DNA from: DASWNP01 sp036399175
GTDB lineage: Bacteria > Acidobacteriota > Blastocatellia > Pyrinomonadales > Pyrinomonadaceae
DNA length: 64,000 nucleotides
Assembly (NCBI GenBank): GCA_036399175.1
Contig: DASWNP010000003.1
Coordinates: 62,001-126,000 of the forward strand
Reading direction: 5' to 3'
The notes below the pieces were generated by a model. That model was not told where the DNA came from, did no database searches, and saw nothing but the letters and a program-made list of their open reading frames with translations. Below, in pieces: positions 31,411 through 39,597 of this stretch. Position 1 is the stretch's first letter, and every line of letters begins with the position of its first letter. A program made the position numbers and the translations under genes.

Positions 31411-32406
31411 ATGTTCTGGTTACTTCAACATGAAGCGGCGGGCGCTGCCAAGACCGCCGAACACGCCGGAGCCGGAAGCGCCGAACACGCGGGAGCGGCG
31501 GGAGCCGAGCACGCCGAGGGCGCGGCGCATCACACGCCGGTCATCGTCGAGTGGGTCAACCACTGGATAGGCGAGCCGGTTCACCACTTTCAGGTTAAGA
31601 ACACGAAGCCTCTGTGGGACGCCTTCTTCGGCAAGTTCGGCACGAGCGCCGAAGCTGTGTTCGGCCCCTACACGGTGGAGAACGCCGTGCCCTGGTACAC
31701 GGTGATGTTTGTCATCGCGTGTCTCATCACCATCGTCATCGTCAGGATTATGAAGGGCAGGATGCTCTCCGAAGACGAGCCTTCAAATCGCCAGCAGGTG
31801 CTCGAAAGCGGCGTGCTGGCGCTTCGACAGTTGCTCTACGACAACGTCGGGCCGCACGGCATGAAGTATTTCCCGGTCATCGCCACCTTCGGCCTTTTGA
31901 TTCTCGTCTCGAACCTGATGCCGCTCTTTCCCGGCCTGATGCCGCCGACGGCTTCGACCTCCGTCACCTTCGCGCTCGGCATCTCGTCCTTCGTCTATTA
32001 CAACTACATCGGCATCCGCGAGAACGGGCTCTTCGGCCACCTGCGCCACTTCGCAGGGCCTGTCCTGTTCATCGCGCCGCTCATGTTTCCCATCGAGCTT
32101 ATCAGTAACTTCGTGCGGCCTATCTCGCTCGGTGTCCGCCTGTTCGGAAACATCTTCGGCGACGAGCAGGTAGCCGCAACCATCTCGGGGCTCGCGCCCT
32201 GGGTCGTCCCCGTCGTGCTCATGCCCTTGAGCGTCTTCGTCGCCTTCATGCAGACGTTCATCTTTATCCTGCTCTCGATGATTTACATCGGCGAGGTCTC
32301 GCACGCGGCGCACGACGAGCACGGCGAGCATCATTCGGCTGAGCACCCGCACGACCACGCCGCGCCGCATCCGGGCGGAGCGATTACCGCGCCGGATTTG
32401 AGCTGA
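31411..32406 (+). CDS. atpB: ATP synthase F0 subunit a
   Basis: This is the stator subunit that forms the ion half-channels against the c-ring. It has 331 residues and about six helices between 90 and 300. The key arginine is in ISLGVRLFGNIFGDE, and the final helix segment AFMQTFIFILLSMIYIGEV is conserved. The first 50 residues are Ala/Glu/His-rich (EHAGAGSAEHAG), and the last 32 are His-rich (DEHGEHHSAEHPHDH), both beyond the family domain. atpE lies 380 bases downstream. No F1 genes are present in the window. Confidence 0.95.
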   Translation: MFWLLQHEAAGAAKTAEHAGAGSAEHAGAAGAEHAEGAAHHTPVIVEWVNHWIGEPVHHFQVKNTKPLWDAFFGKFGTSAEAVFGPYTVENAVPWYTVMFVIACLITIVIVRIMKGRMLSEDEPSNRQQVLESGVLALRQLLYDNVGPHGMKYFPVIATFGLLILVSNLMPLFPGLMPPTASTSVTFALGISSFVYYNYIGIRENGLFGHLRHFAGPVLFIAPLMFPIELISNFVRPISLGVRLFGNIFGDEQVAATISGLAPWVVPVVLMPLSVFVAFMQTFIFILLSMIYIGEVSHAAHDEHGEHHSAEHPHDHAAPHPGGAITAPDLS

Positions 32407-32786
32407 GTTTTTGTTTTCGAGTTTTTCCGTACGAGTTCTTGAAAATTTGAAGCGCGCCCTTGAGCGGCGCAGGGCAAACGTGCCCCGCGCGCGTTGAGGC
32501 GCAAGGTGGTAGGCGAAAACCTCGGAAGAATTTTCGTCGAAGGTTTCGAGACGAGCGTCAACTAGAAGCGCAAAAGAGACGCGGAAATTCTGGCTTTCGG
32601 AAGTTGAAAGCACCCGCGAGGCCGACATCGCTGGAGCGCCGTTGTAAGAGGGGCGGCGGATACCGGATGAAGGCGAAATTATAAAGAATGCGTCGAAGGC
32701 GCGTCCGTGCCCGTTCGTCACAAGTTGCTTTTCGCGTTTATCCTTCCGAAGAGAGACGGAAAGATTTCCGTTCGAGGAGAAACAGT
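32407..32786. other. Gap between atpB and atpE
   Basis: No gene supported. A 74-codon frame (32460-32684) is Arg-rich and lacks a ribosome site. Bases 32440-32510 could form GC-rich hairpins (GCGCGCCC against GGGGCACG-like strings), possibly a processing or attenuation site that raises atpE over atpB expression. CGAGGAGAAACAG just before 32787 is the atpE ribosome site. Confidence 0.4.
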
Positions 32787-33110
32787 ATGAACAAATTGAG
32801 AATGGCTTTCTTCGCCATCGTCGGCGTGCTGGCGAGCGCGATGCCGGTGCTGGCTCAGGCGGGCGAGGCCGCAGGCGCTGACAATATCAACACGGTGAAC
32901 AAGTACAGGGCTCTGGCCGCCGGTTTCGGTTTCGCGCTGGCGGCAGCGCTCGGCGCTATCGGACAGTCGCGCATCGCGGCGGCAGCCGCCGAAGGCGTGG
33001 CGCGCAATCCCGGCGCGGGCGCGCGCATCCAGACCATGATGATTCTCGGTCTGGTCTTCATCGAAACGCTCGTGCTCTTCACGCTGCTCATCGTCTTCAC
33101 GAGAGTCTAA
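32787..33110 (+). CDS. atpE: ATP synthase F0 subunit c
   Basis: This is the rotor-ring subunit. It has 107 residues: a cleavable-looking N-terminal hydrophobic segment (MNKLRMAFFAIVGVLAS, ending at VLAQAGE), then the two helices of the hairpin (about 40-65 and 80-105) joined by the RNPG loop. The ion-binding carboxylate is Glu93 in LVFIETLVLF. Gln60 on helix 1 and Thr94 beside the Glu are the residues seen in Na-binding c subunits. GAGGAGAAACAGT precedes ATG 32787. A strong terminator follows at 33141-33180, so the operon ends here. Confidence 0.93.
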   Translation: MNKLRMAFFAIVGVLASAMPVLAQAGEAAGADNINTVNKYRALAAGFGFALAAALGAIGQSRIAAAAAEGVARNPGAGARIQTMMILGLVFIETLVLFTLLIVFTRV

Positions 33111-33140
33111 ACGCTGAAGAGAGCTTTGCTGCTCGTCGAG

Positions 33141-33180
33141 ACGGGCGCGGCTTCGAGGGAAGCCGCGCCCGTACTCTTTT
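33141..33180 (+). terminator. Intrinsic terminator after atpE
   Basis: ACGGGCGCGGCTT (33141-33153), 6-base loop, AAGCCGCGCCCGT (33160-33172), then ACTCTTTT. Confidence 0.9.
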
Positions 33181-33284
33181 GATGCGCCGAGGGTGTACGA
33201 CCGTGCGCCTTTTTACGCTCCCGAAGAGGCAGAGACGCCGCGCCTGAACGCAACTCTACGCGACTCGACGTGCGCTTGAGCGCG

Positions 33285-33299
33285 GGCACGCTTCTTGCA
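33285..33299 (+). promoter_or_regulatory. Sigma-54-type promoter
   Basis: GGCACG (33285-33290), four bases, TTGCA (33295-33299): the -24 GG and -12 GC are exactly 10 bases apart, as in the consensus. Only the first T of TGGCACG is changed to G. Transcription would start near 33311, about 206 bases before the LecA-like gene. Such a promoter needs an activator of the kind partly seen at 63567-64000. Confidence 0.55.
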
Positions 33300-33516
33300 A
33301 ATCAGTAAGGCCGTCGAACTGTGCTCTGGCAGCAAAATTCATAGATGTGTCTCCGGTTCGGAAATCGAAGGCCGCCCGGCCTCGCCCCGTTTCGCGTTCT
33401 CGACTCAAGTCTTTCAGAAGAGCCGCAAGCGTGCCGCAAGCCTTCCAGACGAAACTCCACTTGCGCCTGCGACCCTGAGCCGTAAACTTTCCGAGCCCGA
33501 AGACGACTGAAGGAGA

Positions 33517-34716
33517 ATGAGGGAGATGAGAAGAATAGTTTCGGTTCTGGTGCTGATTCTGGCGACCGCGCCGCTTGCCTTTGCAGACACTCTTTACCTG
33601 CGCGATGGCCGAACCCTTCGCGGTACGATGCTCGGCATGATTGGCGGTCGAATCGTCTTTCGCATCAATCAGGGCAACCTGGCGACGGGGTCGTCCGGCT
33701 CAAGTTCTACTTCGTCCACCGCCGCCGCTCGCCCCGACGGCGAGATACAGTTCTTCAGAACACGTGACATTGAACGACTGGAGATTGACGGTCGGTCGCT
33801 CGACGAAGCGCGCTTCGACACGCGCACGGTCGAAGTCTCGCTCGGCGCGAACTGGATAGATAGCGGCGTCGATTTGCGTCGCGGCGAGCGCGTGCAGGTC
33901 AGAGCCTCCGGCACTATCGTCGCCGGTCGCACGCGCATCACACCCGACGGCCTGCGCTCCACAGACCCGACCGCGCCCCTGCCGCGCGCCGCCGAAGGCG
34001 TGCTCATCGGCTCTATCGGCAACGACCCGAACGCGCCCATCATGGAGCTTGGCCTCGGGCGCGACTTCGTCGCCGACCGCGATGGCCGCCTCTATCTCAC
34101 CTCCAATCGCGGCACCTACACGGACGCTCGCGGCGCTTTCGCCGTCGAGATACGCAGAGAGCGCAATTTCACTTCGCGCCGCAACAACACTTCGACGACC
34201 GGCACACGCGACGACGATGACGACAACGATGTCTTCGGCGGAACCGACGACCGGCGCATCGAGCCAGCGCCGACGCGCCCGCGCACGCCCACCGGCACAA
34301 CAATCGACGATACGACGAACGTCAATCGCAACCGCACTACGCGCGAAATAACCGTTACCGTCCCCGGCAACTCTCGCGGCATGGACACCGGCCTTGAGCT
34401 TGCGGCAGGCGACCAGGTCACAATCACCGCGACGGGTCAGATAGTCGCAGGCCGTCGTGCGGGCAGCGTTCCGCCCGAAGGCGGTCGTGCAGGCTTAGGC
34501 GCTGTCTTCGGCGGCACGTATCCGTTCCCGCAGGCGGGGCCCGGCGCGCTCATCGGCTACATCCGGCTCGCCAACGGGCAGACCTCCGCCCCCTTCCTCG
34601 TCGGCAGCCAAGTGACATTCAACGCGCCCGTCGATGGCAGGCTCTTCCTGCTCATCAACGACGACAATTACTCCGACAATAGCGGCAGCTTCACCGCTCG
34701 CATTCGTCAGAACTGA
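33517..34716 (+). CDS. Secreted protein with two LecA (PA-IL)-like domains
   Basis: This protein of 399 residues has a signal peptide (MRRIVSVLVLILATAPLAFA). The domain at 23-85 (TLYLRDGRTLRGTMLGMIGG) looks like a small beta domain with an inserted Ser/Thr linker. Two copies of a beta-sandwich follow: 105-215 (VSLGANWIDSGVDLRRGERVQ, here in part, then GVLIGSIG and LYLTSNRGTYTDARG) and 285-399 (DTGLELAAGDQVTITATGQ, GALIGYIR, LFLLINDDNYSDNSGSF). They match the PA-IL/LecA galactose-lectin pattern. An Asp-rich Arg/Thr linker (about 218-265) joins them. It may bind sugar or matrix. The start could also be ATG 33526. It lies downstream of a sigma-54-type site. Confidence 0.75.
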   Translation: MREMRRIVSVLVLILATAPLAFADTLYLRDGRTLRGTMLGMIGGRIVFRINQGNLATGSSGSSSTSSTAAARPDGEIQFFRTRDIERLEIDGRSLDEARFDTRTVEVSLGANWIDSGVDLRRGERVQVRASGTIVAGRTRITPDGLRSTDPTAPLPRAAEGVLIGSIGNDPNAPIMELGLGRDFVADRDGRLYLTSNRGTYTDARGAFAVEIRRERNFTSRRNNTSTTGTRDDDDDNDVFGGTDDRRIEPAPTRPRTPTGTTIDDTTNVNRNRTTREITVTVPGNSRGMDTGLELAAGDQVTITATGQIVAGRRAGSVPPEGGRAGLGAVFGGTYPFPQAGPGALIGYIRLANGQTSAPFLVGSQVTFNAPVDGRLFLLINDDNYSDNSGSFTARIRQN

Positions 34717-34726
34717 AAGGAACAGG

Positions 34727-34789
34727 TTAGGGGTCAGAGGTCAGTGAAAGACCAGAGATTTGGTTTTTTACTTGCCCTCTGACCTCTCG
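34727..34789. repeat. Heptamer palindrome, AGGTCAG type
   Basis: GGGTCAG, AGGTCAG, TGAAAGA on the left; CTGACCTC on the right after a T-rich loop. The right arm is shorter than in other elements. It lies just after the LecA-like gene. Confidence 0.75.
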
Positions 34790-34991
34790 TAATAAAACGA
34801 TACTGCAAACATTTTACAACTCGCCGAAGTGGCTGCTGTATACTGACTTTCCGTGCTCCGAGAGGGCGGCGCGGAAATTGCTCTGCTGCTTGTCAGGTAA
34901 TTGCGTCGTGCGGAATTCGTATGATACGCTCAACGCATCCCTTCTACAGCAGGAGAGCGAAAGCGTTGAAGGCGAGGCGAAACTAACTTAG
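34790..34991. other. Gap upstream of the Ser/Thr kinase
   Basis: No gene. TATACT at 34839-34844 is a good -10 box but the nearest -35-like TTTACA (34813-34818) is 20 bases away, and TATGAT at 34920-34925 has no -35 partner, so a promoter is likely here but not located. Confidence 0.35.
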
Positions 34992-36800
34992 ATGAAAACT
35001 TGTCCGAAATGCGGGGAGCAGTATCAGGACTCGACCACGCTGTGTCCGGCTGACGGCACGGTCTTGAAGAAGGCCGGCGACGACCTCATCGGCCAGACGC
35101 TGGCCGGCAAATACCGCATCGAAGAACGCCTCGACGAAGGCGGCATGGGCACGGTCTACCGCGCCACACACATCTTGATGGAGAAGACTGTCGCCATCAA
35201 GGTGCTGCACCCTTCGCTCGCCGCCGACGACAAAATCGTCGCACGTTTCACGCGCGAAGCCAAAGCCGCATCGCGCATCTCTCACCCGCACGCGCTGACC
35301 GTCACAGACTTCGGCGAATCCGAGAACGGCATCGTCTTCCTCGTCATGGAATATCTGCGCGGTTATACGCTCAAGGAGGTCATCCGCAGCGAGGGGCGTA
35401 TGGCGCTGCCGCGCGTGGTGGAGATAATCCGCCAGGTCTGCGGCGCGCTCGAAGCCGCGCACGCCGAAGGCGTCGTCCACCGCGATTTGAAGAGCGACAA
35501 CATCATGCTCGAAGAGGTGAACGGCGGCGGCGACTGGGCGAAGGTCTTGGATTTCGGCATCGCCAAGATTCAGGAGCCGGTGGGCGGCACAGACCCCGCG
35601 CTGACCGCGCCCAACCTGATTATCGGCACGCCGCAATACATGTCGCCCGAGCAATGCTCGCAGGCTTCCGAGATTGATTCGCGCTCTGACATCTACTCGC
35701 TCGGCATCATCCTCTTCGAGTTGCTCGTCGGCCACGTCCCCTTCACCGGCGACTCGCCGACGGCCATTATGATGAAGCACCTGCAAGAGCCCGCGCCGTC
35801 GGTGCTGGAGGAGCGGAAGGATTTGCCGCCATCGGTCGGGCGCGTCGTCTCGCGCGCTTTGGCGAAGCGGCAGGAAGATCGCTATCAGACGGCCAGCGAA
35901 TTGAGCGAGGCGCTGACGCTCGCCGCTGTGGGCGAATCGCCTGCGACGGCCGCCGCCATCGCCGACGCGGCCATCGCAGCCGAGCGCGCCGCAGACGATA
36001 CCAACCGCATCGTCGTCCCGACCGGCTCGAACCCTCCCGCGCGCAATACGACCAACGACGACTACGACGAAGCGACCGTCGTCCATTCGCGCGCGGCGGC
36101 TGCAAGCTCCAATTTGGAAGTGCCCTCCGTGCTCGCCATCGACGCCGCCGCGCCGCCGACCGCCGACCGCTTCAATCCCTGGCGCATCGCGGTTCCGGCA
36201 GTCGCGCTCCTGGTCATCGTCTTCGCGGTCGTCTACGCGCTTCAGCGAAACACGGGCGGCGCTTCGACCGAAGAACAGGCTCAGCCACTCACCATCGACC
36301 CGAACGGCCTGCCCGTGCAGTCTACCTCTCCCGCCACCGGCGCGGCTGAAACAAGCCTCACGCCCGGCACGCTCACGCCGACCGCTCCGACGCCCGGAAC
36401 CATCGGCGACGCCAGCGGCACCGCTAGCACAGGCAATCGTAACTCAAACTCCGAACTCCCACAGGCCACGCCCGGCGACGCTTCAGGCAACGACAACGAC
36501 AATTCCAACGACGACAATTCCAACGCCGACAACGAGCCCGAAGCGACTCCCACGCCCGCCAAGAGAAACGACAACCAGCGTCGCAGTCCGCCCCCGCTTC
36601 CGTCGCCTGAAGACTCGGACGACGACGACGCTCCGCCGACGCCCAAGCCCAAAGAGAAGAAGACGCCGCCCGTCCTCAATCCTTCGCCGTCAGACCCTCT
36701 GCCTGTGCAAGCCGACCCGCCCTCTACTTCAAACACGGGCGCGCGAGCCGACAGAGGCGCGCATCGAAACGAAATGCGAATCAGTCTGGATAAGGTTTAG
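34992..36800 (+). CDS. Membrane Ser/Thr protein kinase with N-terminal zinc-ribbon-like motif
   Basis: This protein of 602 residues begins with CPKCG (4-8) and LCPADG (17-22), a zinc-ribbon-like start lacking the fourth Cys. The kinase domain (about 40-310) has the glycine loop DEGGMGTVYRA, the lysine in VAIKVLHP, the catalytic loop VVHRDLKSDNIML, the metal motif DFGIAK and the APE-like SPEQ segment, so it should be active. Residues 395-415 (VPAVALLVIVFAVVYAL) form a single membrane helix, and the outside part is a Pro/Asn/Asp-rich, disordered region of about 185 residues. The class is PASTA-less PknB-like. Its substrate is not apparent from neighbours. Confidence 0.92.
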   Translation: MKTCPKCGEQYQDSTTLCPADGTVLKKAGDDLIGQTLAGKYRIEERLDEGGMGTVYRATHILMEKTVAIKVLHPSLAADDKIVARFTREAKAASRISHPHALTVTDFGESENGIVFLVMEYLRGYTLKEVIRSEGRMALPRVVEIIRQVCGALEAAHAEGVVHRDLKSDNIMLEEVNGGGDWAKVLDFGIAKIQEPVGGTDPALTAPNLIIGTPQYMSPEQCSQASEIDSRSDIYSLGIILFELLVGHVPFTGDSPTAIMMKHLQEPAPSVLEERKDLPPSVGRVVSRALAKRQEDRYQTASELSEALTLAAVGESPATAAAIADAAIAAERAADDTNRIVVPTGSNPPARNTTNDDYDEATVVHSRAAAASSNLEVPSVLAIDAAAPPTADRFNPWRIAVPAVALLVIVFAVVYALQRNTGGASTEEQAQPLTIDPNGLPVQSTSPATGAAETSLTPGTLTPTAPTPGTIGDASGTASTGNRNSNSELPQATPGDASGNDNDNSNDDNSNADNEPEATPTPAKRNDNQRRSPPPLPSPEDSDDDDAPPTPKPKEKKTPPVLNPSPSDPLPVQADPPSTSNTGARADRGAHRNEMRISLDKV

Positions 36801-36855
36801 AGGGGATGCGCCCCATAGTCTAAACCTCCGTTGGTAGACGCAATCGAAGAGTGCT

Positions 36856-37983
36856 CTAGCTCTTTCGACTCGCCTCCGCCTCGCGTCGCCCGACCGCGCC
36901 CCTTACGACCGCCAGCAGCCTCTCTTCATCGTCAAACTCGACCGTCACTTCGACCACGTAACACGGCAGCGCAAAGCCTAGCGTCCGAAGCTTGACCGCA
37001 TCCTTCGCCGTCGTCAGAAGCGCACGCGCCCCGTGCCGACGCGCCTCCGCGACGAGCGCATCTACGTCCGCCTGGGTGTAGCCGTGATGGTCTCTGAAAG
37101 CGCACGTGTAGCTCAACGTCTGCCCATCGCGCCGCGCGTGCGCGAAGAAAGCTTCGGGGTTCCCGACGCCGCAAAACGCGGCGACCGGCTGCGGCACGGC
37201 TTCGACGGATTTCGAGATAGCATCATTCTCAAGATTCAGCGCCGCATCACCTTCGGCCTCCTCCTTCTTCGTCGCAGACGAAAGCAGACGCACGCGCTCT
37301 GTGCGCAGGCGGGAAGTGAAAATCGGTGTGGCTGTGTTTGCCAGACGCGCGACTTCGGCGCGCAGTGCATCGAGGTCTGCGGCCATCTCGGCGCGCGTGA
37401 TGATGATTGCGCCCGCGCGCCTGAGCCCTTCGATCGGCTCGCGCAGCCGACCGCGCGGCAGCAGCCTTCCGCCGCCGAAGGGGTCTGTCGCGTCGAGCGT
37501 CACGATGTCGAGGTCGCGCGCGAGGCGCATGTGCTGGAAGCCGTCGTCGAGGATGAAAAGCTCGCTCTGCAAATTCTCCATAGCCCAGCGCGCCGCCGCC
37601 ACTCTGTCTGCGTCGCTCAAGACCGCGACTCCCGCATCCTTCAGCATCTCCGCCAGCAGGCGCGGCTCGTCGCCGCCCTCTCGCGCCTCGGCCAACACGC
37701 GCTCTCCGTCCGAGACGACCACGCGCCTGCTCGCCTTCTCTCTCCCGTAGCCGCGCGTCAGGATACAAACTCTCCGACCCTCGCTCGACAGAGCGCGCGC
37801 CAGCCACTCGACCAGAGGCGTCTTCCCCGTCCCGCCCAACGTGATATTGCCGACGCTGACGACCGGCGCTTCGACGCGTTGCGTCCGAAACAGTCCTGCC
37901 GCGTAGAGCGACGCCCGCGCACGCATCACGCCGCCGTAGACGGCACTCAACGGAGCGAGGATGAAAGACGAAGGCGGAAGCAT
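36856..37983 (-). CDS. lpxK: Tetraacyldisaccharide 4'-kinase
   Basis: LpxK phosphorylates the 4' position of the lipid A precursor at the inner membrane. It has 375 residues. The Walker A motif is GNITLGGTGKTPLVEWLA, followed by LTRGYGRE and ILDDGFQHMRLARDLDIV (family hallmark). The C-terminal domain has CGVGNPEAFFAHARRDG and the FRDHHGYTQADVD stretch typical of LpxK. It follows waaA by 99 bases on the same strand; the two form a lipid A/Kdo unit. It demonstrates that the organism makes LPS-type lipid. Confidence 0.95.
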   Translation of the reverse strand: MLPPSSFILAPLSAVYGGVMRARASLYAAGLFRTQRVEAPVVSVGNITLGGTGKTPLVEWLARALSSEGRRVCILTRGYGREKASRRVVVSDGERVLAEAREGGDEPRLLAEMLKDAGVAVLSDADRVAAARWAMENLQSELFILDDGFQHMRLARDLDIVTLDATDPFGGGRLLPRGRLREPIEGLRRAGAIIITRAEMAADLDALRAEVARLANTATPIFTSRLRTERVRLLSSATKKEEAEGDAALNLENDAISKSVEAVPQPVAAFCGVGNPEAFFAHARRDGQTLSYTCAFRDHHGYTQADVDALVAEARRHGARALLTTAKDAVKLRTLGFALPCYVVEVTVEFDDEERLLAVVRGAVGRREAEASRKS

Positions 37984-38082
37984 CGAATCTGGAAGAGAGG
38001 GAAGACCAGCCTGTTCAGATAGAAGAAGAACCTGTGTTGGATACCGTTCGGCCTGAGTTCGGAATGCTGGCCGGAGCGTGTC

Positions 38083-39450
38083 TCAGATATTGGTCGGCGC
38101 ATGCGCGCCGAAGGGAAGCTGCCTGTCCTCATTCTTCGACGCGCTTTCGAGCACGTCCGCGAGCAGCTCGATTGTGCGCGCCGTCGCGCCGCGACTCTCT
38201 CGAAGCGCATCGTGCGCTCTTGCGCCCAGGAGCAGCCGTCGGTCTTCATCTTCGAGTAGCTCCTGAAAGACACGTGCGAGAGCGAGCGGCGCGTCTTCGC
38301 GCGAGAGCGCGGGCAGTTGGACGAGAGCTTCGCGTTCGAGGAAGTCGCGGATGATGGACGCGAAGTTGGAAGTGTGCGCGCCGGTGACGATGCACTTGGC
38401 ATGCGCGGCGGGCTCAAGCACGTTATGGCCGCCCGTCGGCGCGATGCTCCCGCCGACGAAGACGAGCGCGGCGAGCGGATAGACGCCGCGAAGCTCACCT
38501 ATGCTGTCGAGCAGAATCACCTCGGCGTGCGGGTCGGAAACGGGCGCGTGCGCGTCGCTTCGTCGCGCCCAACTCATGCCGCACGAGTCGAGCAATGCGA
38601 CAACTTCCGCGAAGCGTTCGGGATGACGCGGCGCGATGAGCAGGCGCGGCGCGCGACCCGGGAGAGTCGCGCGAAGCTTCTGAAAAGCTTCGAGGATGAT
38701 GCGCTCTTCCGGGGCGTGCGTGCTGGCGGCGACTATCAAGGGGCGTTCGTCGTCGAGTCGGAAACGCTCGCGCAGCTCATCTGTAAAGGGCTCCGCACGC
38801 ACTTCCACGCTTGCGTCGAACTTGATGTTGCCTGAGATGCGGATGCGCTCGCGCGTGAGGCCGAGGGCGGCGATGCGCTCGGCGTCCGCTTCGCTCTGCA
38901 TGATGGCGAGCGAGAGGTCTCCGAGCACTCGACCGATGAAGGAGCGGATGAGCTTGTAGCGCCGAAACGATTTCTCGGAGATGCGACCGTTGACGAGCGC
39001 GACGGGGATGCGTCGCGCGCGGCACTCGCGCAGGAAACGCGGCCACAGCTCGGTCTCCAGCACGAGCACGGTGGCCGGATTGACCGCGCGAAGCGCGCGC
39101 CGGACAGTCCACGCCCAGTCGAACGGAAAGTAAAAGACGGAGACTGCCTCGTCTGCGAAGACTTCGCGCGCGAGGCGCTGCCCTGTCAGAGTTGTGGTCG
39201 AGACGACGAGCGCGTGTGAAGGAAACTGTTCGACGAGCGAGCGCACGAGCGGACGCGCAGCCTGCGTCTCCCCGACCGAGACGCAGTGAAGCCACACCAC
39301 CGGACGACCCCGCGCCTCCGGCGCTGCCAGTCGTCCCAGCCGCTCCCGAAACCCCGCCGCGTACTTCCCATGCCGCACAGCATCGAGCACAAATCGCGGC
39401 AACAACAAGATGAAGCCGACCGTCAGCGCGACGCTGTAGAGAAAATACAT
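38083..39450 (-). CDS. waaA: 3-deoxy-D-manno-octulosonic acid (Kdo) transferase
   Basis: WaaA attaches Kdo from CMP-Kdo to lipid IVA. It has 455 residues, with a membrane anchor at the N-terminus (YFLYSVALTVGFILLLPRF). Motifs are VWLHCVSVGETQAARPLV, YFPFDWAWTVRRALRAVNP, ETELWPRFLRECRARRIPV and, near the C-terminus, LVFVGGSIAPTGGHNVLEPA. ATG 39450 is chosen over 39477 because the anchor begins there and the upstream codons lie in a palindromic repeat. The length and motif order fit a monofunctional or bifunctional enzyme. Confidence 0.95.
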   Translation of the reverse strand: MYFLYSVALTVGFILLLPRFVLDAVRHGKYAAGFRERLGRLAAPEARGRPVVWLHCVSVGETQAARPLVRSLVEQFPSHALVVSTTTLTGQRLAREVFADEAVSVFYFPFDWAWTVRRALRAVNPATVLVLETELWPRFLRECRARRIPVALVNGRISEKSFRRYKLIRSFIGRVLGDLSLAIMQSEADAERIAALGLTRERIRISGNIKFDASVEVRAEPFTDELRERFRLDDERPLIVAASTHAPEERIILEAFQKLRATLPGRAPRLLIAPRHPERFAEVVALLDSCGMSWARRSDAHAPVSDPHAEVILLDSIGELRGVYPLAALVFVGGSIAPTGGHNVLEPAAHAKCIVTGAHTSNFASIIRDFLEREALVQLPALSREDAPLALARVFQELLEDEDRRLLLGARAHDALRESRGATARTIELLADVLESASKNEDRQLPFGAHAPTNI

Positions 39451-39452
39451 AA

Positions 39453-39596
39453 GTGACGAGTGACAAGTGACGAGCAAGAGAGAAGACAGGTAAATGGTGA
39501 ACGGTAAATAGTAAATGGTGAAAGACAGTTCTTACTATTCACCATTTACCATTTACTATTCACCAGCTTTTAACTTGTCACTCGTCACCTGTCACT
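39453..39596. repeat. Nested double heptamer palindrome
   Basis: The outer arms are GTGACGA, GTGACAA, GTGACGA (left) and TTGTCAC, TCGTCAC, CTGTCAC (right). Inside them is a second, unrelated palindrome: AAATGGT, GAACGGT, AAATAGT, AAATGGT, GAAAGAC and its inverse ATTCACC, ATTTACC, ATTTACT, ATTCACC. It fills the whole gap between efp and waaA. Confidence 0.9.
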
Positions 39597-39597
39597 G

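Noticed and set aside
32460..32684. 74-codon gene between atpB and atpE
   Set aside because: The product is extremely Arg-rich and lacks a ribosome site; the stretch looks like untranslated spacer.
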